In this document: in pieces, positions 16,443 through 23,509 of the stretch
How the letters are laid out: each line of letters opens with the position of its first letter
Position numbering within the stretch: the stretch's first letter is position 1
Assembly: GCA_965549355.1 (NCBI GenBank)
Contig: CBEVGD010000017.1
Location: 1-23,509, forward strand
DNA: 23,509 nt
Direction of reading: 5' to 3'
DNA from: M55B120 sp965549355
Lineage (GTDB): Bacteria; Actinomycetota; Humimicrobiia; Humimicrobiales; Humimicrobiaceae
The notes under the pieces: generated by a model
The model's database searches: none
Told to the model about the DNA's origin: nothing
What the model saw: only the letters and a program-made list of their open reading frames with translations
Made by a program: the position numbers and the translations under genes

Positions 16443-16781
16443 ATGTCAATTCAGGATACCAAGATTGAAGCAGAGATGAACAGAGGGGTTTTGCAGATCA
16501 TGGCTTTACTGGCTTTGGAAACTCCCATGTATGGTTATATGATGCTCAGGTTTATTGAAGAGATTGGATATTCCGTCGAAGAAAATACTCTGTATCCTTT
16601 ATTAAGAAGGCTTGAGAAAAACGGATGGATAAGCAGCCGCTGGGTTGTGGAAGATGACAGGCCAAAAAAGTATTATGAAATTACTAAGGAAGGAAAAATA
16701 ATCAGAAGTAAACTACTGGGTATCTGGCAAATACAAAATGGAGTTATAGCAAAATTATTAAAGGAGATTCAAAATGGATAA
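16443..16781 (+). CDS. PadR family transcriptional regulator
   Basis: A 112-residue winged-helix repressor of the short PadR type. The DNA-binding domain runs from about residue 14: MNRGVLQIMALLALETPMYG, then YSVEENTLYPLLRRLEKNGW (recognition helix and wing) and KKYYEITKEGK. A short C-terminal helix for dimerisation follows (LGIWQIQNGVIAKLLKEI). AGG nine bases before the ATG is a modest ribosome binding site. The stop overlaps the start of the HAAS membrane gene by eight bases, so the two are coupled. This pair is a known arrangement in which the regulator controls the membrane partner; the inducer is unknown. Confidence 0.93.
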   Translation: MSIQDTKIEAEMNRGVLQIMALLALETPMYGYMMLRFIEEIGYSVEENTLYPLLRRLEKNGWISSRWVVEDDRPKKYYEITKEGKIIRSKLLGIWQIQNGVIAKLLKEIQNG

Positions 16782-17685
16782 AAACTTAAAATATTATTTG
16801 GAGGAAATAGATCATTATCTGATTCTAAGTGAAGGGAAAAAAGAAGTTATGGCAGAAATTGAGAGCCATATTCTTGAGAAAACTGAAAAAGATTTTGGGA
16901 GAATTTCAAAAGAAAATATTCAAAAAACAATTAATTTATTCGGATCGGCAAAAGAAGTTGCAGAAAAGTATCTTGAAGGCTTTCAGATAATATCCCCCTC
17001 TTTTAAGAATTATCTTTTCAGATACACCTGGATTTTATTTATAATTCATTCTTCTTTAAAGATAATATCATATGTATTTAATGTGGATTTTTCAATTAAG
17101 GGAGTTATGCAATTACTGACTGAAGCACCAGCAACCTGGATATTTGACTTCGGTATAACTGCTTTAGTTTTCTATTTGATTACCCAGACTGAAAAAGATA
17201 TAAATCTTAGCTGGCCAAAATTCTCTATAATTAAATTTATAATAAAGATACTACCCTTGAACGCACCAAGTAAATTGAAAATTGGAATCATGGCAGGTCT
17301 TCAGATCATCTCTCTCTTAGTTTATTTTAAATACAATACTCTATTTTTTAAAACAGTTAATCTCACTCATCCTCCAGAACCCCTTTTTGAAGCAGCTTTT
17401 TCACAGTTCATGTCCTTATTAGTAATCGGCTTAATATTCTTTGAGCTTATTTGCAGTATTTTGCCTTTTCTTTTTAAAACATATTGGATAAATCTGATTA
17501 ACAATGTTGTTTATCTGGTAGTAGTTATTTTTCTTTTAAATTATCCTTTTAAAGAGATATTTATTAATCCTTCACTGGATGTTTTAAGACCAATAGGCTC
17601 ATGGATTCTTATAGGGGTTTTAGTTATTGTGATGTTTGATCTGTTCAAAGTTCTGATATCAATGATAAGAACAAAAAAGCAATAA
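16774..17685 (+). CDS. HAAS-domain (DUF1700-like) membrane protein
   Basis: A 303-residue protein. The first 70 residues form a HAAS signalling domain (YYLEEIDHYLILSEGKKEVM, then IESHILEK and TINLFGSAKEVAEKYLEGF), as found in DUF1700 proteins and permease-prefix regions. Seven or so hydrophobic segments follow from about residue 80 to 298, with no recognisable catalytic motif. The start overlaps the padR stop by eight bases, and GGAG-like sequence (AAAGGAGATT) lies just before it. HAAS domains are typically paired with PadR regulators and are thought to sense or anchor in membrane-stress and transport contexts. This gene is very AT-rich compared with larC and the AI-2E gene, in line with acquisition. 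Confidence 0.8.
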   Translation: MDKNLKYYLEEIDHYLILSEGKKEVMAEIESHILEKTEKDFGRISKENIQKTINLFGSAKEVAEKYLEGFQIISPSFKNYLFRYTWILFIIHSSLKIISYVFNVDFSIKGVMQLLTEAPATWIFDFGITALVFYLITQTEKDINLSWPKFSIIKFIIKILPLNAPSKLKIGIMAGLQIISLLVYFKYNTLFFKTVNLTHPPEPLFEAAFSQFMSLLVIGLIFFELICSILPFLFKTYWINLINNVVYLVVVIFLLNYPFKEIFINPSLDVLRPIGSWILIGVLVIVMFDLFKVLISMIRTKKQ

Positions 17686-17723
17686 TAAACATTATGCGAA
17701 AAGGGGAGAGTAAAAGAAGAACA

Positions 17724-17798
17724 TGCAAAAAAGACCGGAAAGCCCTTAAAAGAGATTTACCGCGATGCGCTCTTGTTTTTTTCCAGAAGGTAATATCT
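17724..17798 (+). repeat. 75-bp direct repeat, right copy (AI-2E gene 3' end)
   Basis: Exact copy of 14625-14699, 3,099 bases away. Here its minus strand encodes the last 13 residues and stop of the AI-2E permease (RYYLLEKNKSASR), while its plus strand is a non-functional larC tail. The hairpin plus T7 (17750-17782) lies about 65 bases after the HAAS gene stop and could terminate the island operon. Confidence 0.95.
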
Positions 17799-18863
17799 CA
17801 GAGTCTCCTGGATTATAGCTACGGTCGGGACAGCTATAAGGAGCCCCCAGAAACCAAATAACGCTCCGCCGGCCATGAGGGAGAAAATAATGAGTCCGGG
17901 ATGTACGCCTACCTGATATTTCATCACAGCGGGCGATATCACATAATTGTCTATCTGCTGGACCGCTATGAAAAGAAGTATGACCAGAAGAGCCTTTAAA
18001 GGTGAGATGAATAGTGCCGCAAGAGCAGCCGGTATAGCGCCGACAAGCGGTCCCAGGAGAGGTATTAGATTGAAGATGCCGGCAATTGCCCCGAGAAGGA
18101 CGGCAACATCGACTTTCAGTATCAGAAGGATCACTGTGCACAATACTCCCACTATTATCGAGATAAATATCTGCCCCCTTATATATCTGCCGGCCACATG
18201 ACTTGCCCTGTCTATCGTATTTATTACATGGATCTTATATTTTCCCGGGATCACCTTTATAAAGGTCTCTCTAAACTTATCTATGTCCTTCAATATGTAG
18301 ATTCCAAGAATGGGCCCCACGATAAGATAAAGGACTATATTTATAATAGATCTTGTAAATATAGTAGCCTGCTCAAGGAAATTCATGTTTTCAAGGTCAA
18401 ACCTTCCTACAAAGTATGAGGATATGGCACTCATATCGGGAGCCGCTATATTTTTGCCTATCATGTTTTCAATAGACTCGATTAAAATACTATTTTTAAA
18501 GAAATCATCAATCGTATCATTAAGATTCTGAAGATATGAAGGGAACTTGTCTATAAAGTCCTTGAACTGGTCCACGACTACGGGGATTATAAAGAAAAAG
18601 ATAAGAGCGATTATTCCTGTAAATATAATATAGGTGATCGTAACTGCAAAACCTTTGCGCATTCTCCGCTGCAGCAGCATCATCAGAGGCGAGATCAAAT
18701 ATGCTATTGCCATGGCGATAATAACAGGGATCACCGCTATTCTTATTAGATAGATGATGTAGAGGAAAAGCGCAGCTATTATCAGAAATCCGATAATGGA
18801 CCATGAAAATATCCCCAGCTTTTTCACTGCATCTCTATTTTGAAAAGATCTCTTTTTTCTCAT
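17757..18863 (-). CDS. AI-2E family transporter (UPF0118/PerM-like)
   Basis: A 368-residue membrane protein of the AI-2E/PerM family, with about eight transmembrane segments. Family hallmarks are the N-terminal double helix with VIPVIIAMAIAYLISPLMML, the periplasmic central region (about 105-165), RYIRGQIFISIIVGVLCT, GIFNLIPLLGPLVGAIPAAL and the terminal QQIDNYVISPAVMKYQVGVHP and GFWGLLIAVPTVAII blocks. Members export small molecules or act as Na+/H+ antiporters; the autoinducer-2 role holds for few. The end of the gene lies in the 75-bp repeat, so its last 13 codons are antisense to a larC tail copy. It is divergent from the complex I-like operon across 130 AT-rich bases. Confidence 0.92.
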   Translation of the reverse strand: MRKKRSFQNRDAVKKLGIFSWSIIGFLIIAALFLYIIYLIRIAVIPVIIAMAIAYLISPLMMLLQRRMRKGFAVTITYIIFTGIIALIFFFIIPVVVDQFKDFIDKFPSYLQNLNDTIDDFFKNSILIESIENMIGKNIAAPDMSAISSYFVGRFDLENMNFLEQATIFTRSIINIVLYLIVGPILGIYILKDIDKFRETFIKVIPGKYKIHVINTIDRASHVAGRYIRGQIFISIIVGVLCTVILLILKVDVAVLLGAIAGIFNLIPLLGPLVGAIPAALAALFISPLKALLVILLFIAVQQIDNYVISPAVMKYQVGVHPGLIIFSLMAGGALFGFWGLLIAVPTVAIIQETLRYYLLEKNKSASR

Positions 18864-18993
18864 CTTGCTTATTATAGTATATTTTTTTTAAAAATATAAT
18901 CGTATTGTTCCTTAATAATTGAAGTAGCTATGCAATTATGATAAAGTTTAAATTCATGAAATATAAATAAAATTATTTCTTTAGGATAAACAT

Positions 18994-19404
18994 ATGCCCG
19001 GAGAATCAGTAGCTGCTTATATTAATAATACTATTGCTTTTACAATATTCATCCTTGTCTGTATCATCATATTTGTACTCATATGCCTGGTATCAGCCGG
19101 TATAAGAAAAAGAGTCCTGGGAAGAAACCGCCAGATACTTTATAGAGAAACAGACGAGACTGGTGGGGGTAAAAGTTTCACCGGAGTTCATCCCCGCATA
19201 ATGGCGGATCCTTTCGAAAAGAGGAATACAGCACTTTTAGGCATGTCATTCATTCTTACAGTGCTGTTTATAATCCTGATGCTTGCTTCTCTTTATTTTT
19301 CCCTGAATGTTGGCCTAAGCATCACTATTGCTTTGGTATTTCTGATAATATTCAGCATAACAATCGTGCTTGTATATGTATTTAAGTCGTGGACAATTAA
19401 GTAA
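18994..19404 (+). CDS. NuoA-position three-helix membrane protein
   Basis: A 136-residue protein with one N-terminal and two C-terminal transmembrane helices joined by a polar loop, the size and topology of NuoA, and it is the first gene of an A-B-CD-H-I-J-K operon. However, NuoA hallmarks are absent: the loop reads RQILYRETDETGGG and HPRIMADPFEKRN in place of YECG, and the second helix (LLGMSFILTVLFIILMLA) has no FDxE acidic residues. I therefore call it NuoA-like by position and topology only. AGGA about seven bases before the ATG supports the start. nuoB begins 21 bases later. Confidence 0.6.
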   Translation: MPGESVAAYINNTIAFTIFILVCIIIFVLICLVSAGIRKRVLGRNRQILYRETDETGGGKSFTGVHPRIMADPFEKRNTALLGMSFILTVLFIILMLASLYFSLNVGLSITIALVFLIIFSITIVLVYVFKSWTIK

Positions 19405-19425
19405 TAATACCTCAAAGAAAATAAA

Positions 19426-19848
19426 TTGGTTTCAAATATCGAGAAAAGTAATTTAAATATAATCGTTTCAGGATATGGCTGCTGCAGAAGCGAGATACTG
19501 GCGACGAGAGGACCGCTGTACGATATACAGAGATTCGGCATAAACTTTGTTAATCTGCCGGAGGATGCAGACATCCTGGTCATTTTTGGATTCTCAAGCA
19601 AAAGCGGCATCAATAGCGCCATTGATATCTATGAAAGGATGAGGCCGCCGAGATGGGTATTTGCCTGCGGAAGCTGTGCGATAAGCGGGGGAAGATTTTG
19701 CGGGGTCGGGCAGCTTGCAAAAAAGTTTAGAAAGGATATAAAGATCGATATGTATATTCCAGGGTGCCCTCCCAGGCCGGAAGCTTTCATCTATGCAGTT
19801 TTAAGGTTTATATCAGAAAATAATGATAATAGTACGGCAAAGGTCTAA
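19426..19848 (+). CDS. nuoB: Complex I-like NuoB subunit (N2 cluster)
   Basis: A 140-residue NuoB/PSST-type protein that carries the terminal [4Fe-4S] cluster N2. All four ligands are visible: Cys19 and Cys20 in YGCCRSE, Cys84 in CGSCAISGG, and Cys114 in IPGCPPRPEAF. It is shorter than typical NuoB because N- and C-terminal extensions are missing, so the frame starts close to the CC motif. The start is a TTG at 19426 with only a weak AAAGAA upstream; coupling to the gene before is likely. Extra Cys81 and Cys92 flank the third ligand. The GCC motif and GCPPRP also occur in group 4 hydrogenase small subunits, but the partner here is NuoD-like rather than hydrogenase-like. Confidence 0.9.
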   Translation: MVSNIEKSNLNIIVSGYGCCRSEILATRGPLYDIQRFGINFVNLPEDADILVIFGFSSKSGINSAIDIYERMRPPRWVFACGSCAISGGRFCGVGQLAKKFRKDIKIDMYIPGCPPRPEAFIYAVLRFISENNDNSTAKV

Positions 19849-19850
19849 AG

Positions 19851-21353
19851 ATGTTTGAAAGTATCAATAATAAAGTATATTCCAGTCCGCGCATTATCTG
19901 TCTGGAAAGGACGGAAAAGATCCTGAGACAATTTCTTGAGGATAAAGCCGGCAGGATCAGCAGGGCAGGGCAGGATATATTAGTCGAACTGGACCAGGAA
20001 GATGCAGGTGCCGTAATTGCCGAAATTAAAAACAATCCTGAACTTGCAGTAGAAAGCCTTAAAAGCATAAATATTATTGAAGATGGAAAGAAAACCTGTC
20101 TTCTTTCGGAGTTTTCTGTTTCCAGTCCCGGTTACTCAATTATTCTGAAGATTAGCATGAAAGAAAGAATGCTGCGATCTGGTTTAGAAAGTATTATAAA
20201 TCAGTTTAAAGAGTATTACGGGACAGCAGGATTCTATAAATCCGGGGAGAAGGCCGGAGGGGAAACATATAATTATAATATACCGGGCCAGATATTCTAT
20301 GGATCCGGGGGATTCGGCATAGATTTGAGTCTTGAAGATGACATTATAAAAGCTGCTTATATTGATACTTCTGTAAGCAGGGCAATAAATAAAGATTTTT
20401 TCAGGGGTCTTGAAATAGAACAGCTTATAAGCTATATGGGAAGGTTTGACTACAATGCCGGAATATTTTCCGAGCTTGCCTTTTGTCTTGGCATAGAAGA
20501 ATTACTTCAGTTGCAGGTCCCCCGCAGGGGAAAATATATCAGGATGCTTGTGTCAGAGCTTTTCAGGATCACGAGCCATCTTAATTTCCTGGCAGGGCTT
20601 GCTGAAATATTGGGCCATGATATGGTATGGAATATGATAATGATCGAAAGGGAAAAGCTGCTCAGTATTATTGAAGTGGTCACTGGTGCGAGAGTTATAC
20701 CCAACTATATCAAAATAGGCGGTGTGCGATCAGAAATAGGTTCGGATATTATTAAGAAGATAAAATGCGATACAGCAGTCTTTTTCAAAAATTTCAGGAA
20801 GATAGAGAGGACAATAAAAGCTGACTTTACTTTTATAGAGAGGCTCCGCGGCCTTGGAGTCATAAACAAGGATATGGCCGGGGAATATGGTATAAGCGGA
20901 CCTAGCCTGAGAGCCTCGGGAATAAGGTATGATCTCAGGAAGAATATGGATTATACTGGTTATCGGGACATTAATTTTAATGTTCCTTATACGAGGAATG
21001 GCGATTGCCTTGACAGGGTGATTGTAAGGCTTGGAGAAATTTGTCAATCAGTCAGGATCATACAGCAAATTGTAGAGCAGATACCGTCAGGACCCGTTGT
21101 GAAGCGAATAAATCTTTCCCATCTGGATTTCAGCCCTGCCCCTTTTACTGCTTCAGTTGAATGCCCCCATGGCATTTTTAAAATATTTGGAGAAGCAGAG
21201 GGGAACAGTTTGAAGACTTTTATCGTACTGGGTCCATCAAGACAGAGTCTCTCCCTTGCCGGAACCCTGTTGGAAGGAAATTCATTTGATGATATAGAAA
21301 TCATTATTGCAAGTCTGGACATAAACGGCGGAGAGGTCATGGGTCCCGCATAA
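19851..21353 (+). CDS. nuoCD: Fused NuoC-NuoD-like subunit
   Basis: A 500-residue protein: a poorly conserved NuoC-like N-terminal region (about 1-130, without the ERExYDxxG signature) and a NuoD domain (about 145-500). The NuoD core is clear: FFRGLEIEQLISYMGRFDYN, VPRRGKYIRMLVSELFRITS, MIEREKLLSIIEVVTGARVI, GPSLRASGIRYDLRK and IIASLDINGGEV. No CxxC pairs exist, so it cannot hold a NiFe centre and sits on the complex I side. The GPxHPxxHG block near the N-terminus of NuoD is replaced by GQIFYGSGGFG (146-156), removing the conserved quinone-site His, while the nearby Tyr201 (FDYN) remains. AAAGG precedes the ATG, two bases after nuoB. Confidence 0.88.
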   Translation: MFESINNKVYSSPRIICLERTEKILRQFLEDKAGRISRAGQDILVELDQEDAGAVIAEIKNNPELAVESLKSINIIEDGKKTCLLSEFSVSSPGYSIILKISMKERMLRSGLESIINQFKEYYGTAGFYKSGEKAGGETYNYNIPGQIFYGSGGFGIDLSLEDDIIKAAYIDTSVSRAINKDFFRGLEIEQLISYMGRFDYNAGIFSELAFCLGIEELLQLQVPRRGKYIRMLVSELFRITSHLNFLAGLAEILGHDMVWNMIMIEREKLLSIIEVVTGARVIPNYIKIGGVRSEIGSDIIKKIKCDTAVFFKNFRKIERTIKADFTFIERLRGLGVINKDMAGEYGISGPSLRASGIRYDLRKNMDYTGYRDINFNVPYTRNGDCLDRVIVRLGEICQSVRIIQQIVEQIPSGPVVKRINLSHLDFSPAPFTASVECPHGIFKIFGEAEGNSLKTFIVLGPSRQSLSLAGTLLEGNSFDDIEIIIASLDINGGEVMGPA

Positions 21354-21373
21354 ATGATAGACAGGACGTTAAA

Positions 21374-22315
21374 TTGCTTATAATATTAAAAAAAATAGCA
21401 TATATATTGATAATAGTGGCGGCAAACCTCTATATATGTTCCTATCTCGGTGCAAAGCTTTCTGCAAGGATGGAGCTTAGAAGAGGATACAGGATGGCCA
21501 GGACCGGCGGAATAGGTTTTCCTGCAAAAAGACTTCTATCCTATCTTGCCGGGGGGCAGGAAATCAGTATATGGGGTTTTATATTATTTGTTTTTTCACT
21601 TCTTATCTGGGCAGTGGTACCGATCAATGCAGATCTTGCCCTGGTAGATATGGACTCAAGCCTTATAGTAGCCTTTCTATTCTATTTGATCATCATCGTA
21701 CTCAATCTCAGCAGCCAGAGCGGAACACGCTACAGCATAGTATTCGGGCAGATGGTAAAAAAAATAATATCAGTAATAAGTCTTGCTATCCCATTCTTTT
21801 TTTCAACAGTTTCCATAGTCCTTTTAAATAGGACATTGAGCCTGAGAGAAATTGTGGATTTGCAGCACGAGTATTGGAATATTGCACATCAGCCTCTTGG
21901 TTTTATTATCGCTCTCATGTCAACTATTATGGTACTTAAGATCCTCTGGCTCAACAGAAAAGGAACTCTGGACATATCCGGTATAAATAAAAGGGAAGGC
22001 ACCGGGCTATCAAGGGCCGTGCTCAGGTTTTCTGAGTACTCAATTGTCCTTTTCATGACTTATATGCTTGTGATACTTTATATGGGCGGTTACAAAAACC
22101 TGTACTTTATCAGGGGTGATGTGATGCTGGGGATAAAATTCTATGCATTATTTATCTTTATTCTTTTTTCCGAAAAGGCCCTGGGGAGCAGCGTGTCCGA
22201 CACGGGACTGCTCATGAGGATAAATGGCAAGTTCCTCATACCTCTGTCAATGGTCAATTTTATTATTACATTTGGATTTTTTATATATAGGAATATAGAT
22301 GCTGCAACTATTTAA
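21374..22315 (+). CDS. nuoH: Divergent NuoH-like membrane subunit
   Basis: A 313-residue membrane protein with eight or so helices, in the NuoH position. The family pattern is degenerate but traceable: ARMELRRGYRMARTGGIGFP for the ERKxxARxQxRxGPNxxG region, INADLALVDMD for the DADIG segment, and NLSSQSGTRYSIVFGQ for the SNSKYxxxGxxR block. The Glu of the ERK motif is missing (YLGAKLSAR), and there is no acidic residue from 126 to 158, where the SYE glutamate normally sits. NuoH forms the quinone channel floor and the start of the proton path. Start is TTG at 21374 with AGGA upstream. It overlaps nuoI by 17 bases. Confidence 0.75.
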   Translation: MLIILKKIAYILIIVAANLYICSYLGAKLSARMELRRGYRMARTGGIGFPAKRLLSYLAGGQEISIWGFILFVFSLLIWAVVPINADLALVDMDSSLIVAFLFYLIIIVLNLSSQSGTRYSIVFGQMVKKIISVISLAIPFFFSTVSIVLLNRTLSLREIVDLQHEYWNIAHQPLGFIIALMSTIMVLKILWLNRKGTLDISGINKREGTGLSRAVLRFSEYSIVLFMTYMLVILYMGGYKNLYFIRGDVMLGIKFYALFIFILFSEKALGSSVSDTGLLMRINGKFLIPLSMVNFIITFGFFIYRNIDAATI

Positions 22316-22724
22316 AAATTTTTTTATGACTCTGGGAAATATATTCAGAAAACCCAGGACGGTTGTATATCCAAGAGAAAAGATAATAATACCCGAGAGA
22401 AGCAGGGGGATACTCCATCTAAAACTTGATCTGGACTCCCTTGATGTCATATGCAATGGGTGCGGCAACTGCGAGGCTGCATGTCCGGAAAACTGCATAA
22501 AGATTAAAAAAAGGTATACAAAGGATGAAAAACAGGTGCTGGATAGATTCCTGCTGGATATTGGCAGATGTATATTCTGTGGAAAATGTATTGAGGTCTG
22601 CGAGCTGGATGCAATAGCTATGTCATACCGCTATCAGTTTGCGGATGCTGACAGGGAAAACCTGATAATGGAGAAGGCGGACCTGATAAGGCCCTCGGGG
22701 ACCTTAAGAGATTTTTGGAAATAA
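22299..22724 (+). CDS. nuoI: NuoI-like 2x[4Fe-4S] ferredoxin subunit
   Basis: A 141-residue protein that relays electrons to NuoB. Two cluster motifs are complete: Cys52, 55, 58 and 62 (CNGCGNCEAAC) and Cys91, 94, 97 and 101 (CIFCGKCIEVC). The N-terminal amphipathic part and IPERSRG (31-37) match the NuoI PxRxRG region that sits against the membrane. The second motif ends in CE where CP is usual. It starts inside the end of nuoH, with AGGA about seven bases before the ATG. This subunit is the least altered of the operon, so electron input through Fe-S clusters seems intact even though no nuoE, F or G is present; ferredoxin or a similar donor is inferred. Confidence 0.9.
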   Translation: MLQLFKNFFMTLGNIFRKPRTVVYPREKIIIPERSRGILHLKLDLDSLDVICNGCGNCEAACPENCIKIKKRYTKDEKQVLDRFLLDIGRCIFCGKCIEVCELDAIAMSYRYQFADADRENLIMEKADLIRPSGTLRDFWK

Positions 22725-22739
22725 ATAATTGGAGAATAG

Positions 22740-23318
22740 ATGTCAATAGAGAGTCAGAAGATAATAGAGATCATCCAGTATATTGGATTTGCGGGCTTGA
22801 TAATTCCGGGGATTGCCGTTTTTTTTATATCGGACCTTAGAAAAAAAATCACACTGCTTTTTATAATGTTTGTATTTATCACCATACTATCCTTTGTCTT
22901 CTATTCAGGGGTATTACTGTTCATAGCGAGTCTTGCATTTATCTTTGTATTTGTCCTTCTTTTCCTTTTAACGGAGAAGCTTTTCCTTCAGGACAGCGGG
23001 AACCCATTGCCGCCTTCTGATACCGGGGAGAAGCATGCTACAGGGACCATTGCAATAAAAATAACAAACATTATGATACCGGTCTTATTCTGTGCGGGAC
23101 TCGGGTATCTTATCCGCCGGCTTATGGCGGGGTACTTTCCGGCAGATAATAGAGCAAGGGAGATCTCCATAACAAACATGGAGGAATTATCAGGGATCAT
23201 CTTTACCGAATACAGTATTATCATCTTCCTTATTATATCAGCTGCGCTGATATCTTTTATTTGGTTCACAGTTATATTGATGACCGGGAGAAAAAACAAA
23301 GGAGAGTGCAATAAATGA
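22740..23318 (+). CDS. nuoJ: Divergent NuoJ-like membrane subunit
   Basis: A 192-residue protein with about five hydrophobic helices in the NuoJ position. Identity rests on order, length and topology. The canonical ILVYVGAIxVLFLFVIMLL helix, with its pi-bulge Tyr, is represented by GVLLFIASLAFIFVFVLLFL, which lacks the Tyr and the VGA triplet. GGAG six bases before the ATG gives good initiation. Its last four bases overlap the start of the next gene (ATGA). Without alignment the assignment is moderate. Confidence 0.65.
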   Translation: MSIESQKIIEIIQYIGFAGLIIPGIAVFFISDLRKKITLLFIMFVFITILSFVFYSGVLLFIASLAFIFVFVLLFLLTEKLFLQDSGNPLPPSDTGEKHATGTIAIKITNIMIPVLFCAGLGYLIRRLMAGYFPADNRAREISITNMEELSGIIFTEYSIIIFLIISAALISFIWFTVILMTGRKNKGECNK

Positions 23319-23509
23319 GCGGTGAACTCGTTTTCTATATGGCTATGGCATTATTTCTTATCTCTGTATTTGGACTTTTTGTATCTGCTGATATCATCTC
23401 AGTTTTTATGGCATACCAGTTGATGATAGCGGTTGCGATTATAAACTTTTTAAATTTTTCCATATATATAGAAACCGGACAACCATGGATCAAAGTATTT
23501 TTAATAATC
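23315..23509 (+). CDS. nuoK: NuoK-like membrane subunit, cut by the right edge
   Basis: The first 65 residues of a small membrane protein that begins in an ATGA overlap with nuoJ, behind GGAG. The sequence FLISVFGLFVSADIISVFMA then YQLMIAVAIINFLNF follows NuoK helices 1 and 2 (GLVxRRNxxxMLIGLExMxNAxNL). At the position of the invariant membrane Glu (Glu36 in E. coli) there is Gln35. The rest of the gene, with the second conserved Glu, is outside the window. Further genes of the L, M and N type are expected to the right. Confidence 0.7.
   Translation, partial: MSGELVFYMAMALFLISVFGLFVSADIISVFMAYQLMIAVAIINFLNFSIYIETGQPWIKVFLII

Larger units (their letters stand above)
14700..17723. mobile_element. 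Candidate inserted island between 75-bp direct repeats
   Basis: The 3,024-bp segment between the two repeat copies holds three plus-strand genes: an AAA+/DUF4143 ATPase, a PadR regulator and a HAAS-domain membrane protein, each set with its own promoter. Removing the segment with one repeat copy would join larC and the AI-2E gene tail to tail with a 37-bp overlap and leave both complete, so this is the likely ancestral arrangement. There is no integrase, transposase or terminal inverted repeat. It may be a cis-mobilised or decayed element, a recombination product, or an assembly error at a repeat. Confidence 0.55.

Noticed and set aside
14625..17798. Classical insertion sequence or transposon
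   Set aside because: No transposase and no terminal inverted repeats; a 75-bp direct duplication is far longer than normal target-site duplications.
18864..18993. Divergent promoters between the AI-2E gene and the complex I-like operon
   Set aside because: They must exist, but the candidates seen (TTGAAG at 18919 with TAAAGT at 18942; TATAAT on the minus strand at 18871-18876) have a weak -10 or no -35 and are not reported as features.
19426..21353. NiFe hydrogenase (group 4) small and large subunits
   Set aside because: The large subunit has no CxxC motif at either end, and its FDYN and SLRASGxxYDxRK blocks are of the NuoD type.

Overview
The window looks like the chromosome of an AT-rich, probably anaerobic bacterium. 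Genes are preceded by Shine-Dalgarno sequences, ATG, GTG and TTG starts are all used, and Ile ATA and Arg AGA/AGG codons are frequent. The gene content includes an iron-dependent alcohol dehydrogenase, nickel-pincer cofactor assembly genes, a B12-type radical SAM protein, a PadR regulator and a complex I-like operon without NADH-module genes in view. I cannot name the taxon from sequence alone; an uncultured lineage is plausible. No rRNA, tRNA, CRISPR array or transposase was seen, and no gene-free stretch exceeds 300 bases.

Layout. 1-764: the 3' part of an AAA+/DUF4143 ATPase cut by the left edge. 823-3956 (minus): an iron-containing alcohol dehydrogenase and a glutamine-dependent NAD+ synthetase with a very good promoter. 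4228-9650: small membrane and surface genes, namely a PAP2-like protein, two DUF2085 paralogs, a short unknown ORF, a PHP-domain phosphoesterase, a DUF4190 protein, a bacterial PH-domain protein and a secreted protein. 9685-11160 (minus): a B12-binding radical SAM protein. 11334-14694: an MFS transporter overlapping larE (minus), divergent from larC (plus). 14700-17723: an inserted segment with a second AAA+/DUF4143 ATPase and a PadR/HAAS-membrane-protein pair. 17757-18863 (minus): an AI-2E family permease. 18994 to the right edge: a complex I-like operon in the order A-B-CD-H-I-J-K, continuing beyond the window.

Two observations stand out. First, an exact 75-bp direct repeat (14625-14699 and 17724-17798) flanks a 3.0-kb segment. 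The left copy is the 3' end of larC and the right copy is the 3' end of the convergent AI-2E gene, so both host genes stay intact. This is what integration at an att-like site, or a long target duplication, would leave behind, and no recombinase lies inside. Second, the complex I-like operon keeps the Fe-S ligands of NuoB and NuoI and most of the NuoD core, but appears to lack hallmark residues of quinone reduction (the HPxxHG segment of NuoD) and of the proton pathway (acidic residues of NuoA, NuoH and NuoK). It may be a divergent, functionally altered relative of complex I rather than an ordinary NADH:quinone oxidoreductase.
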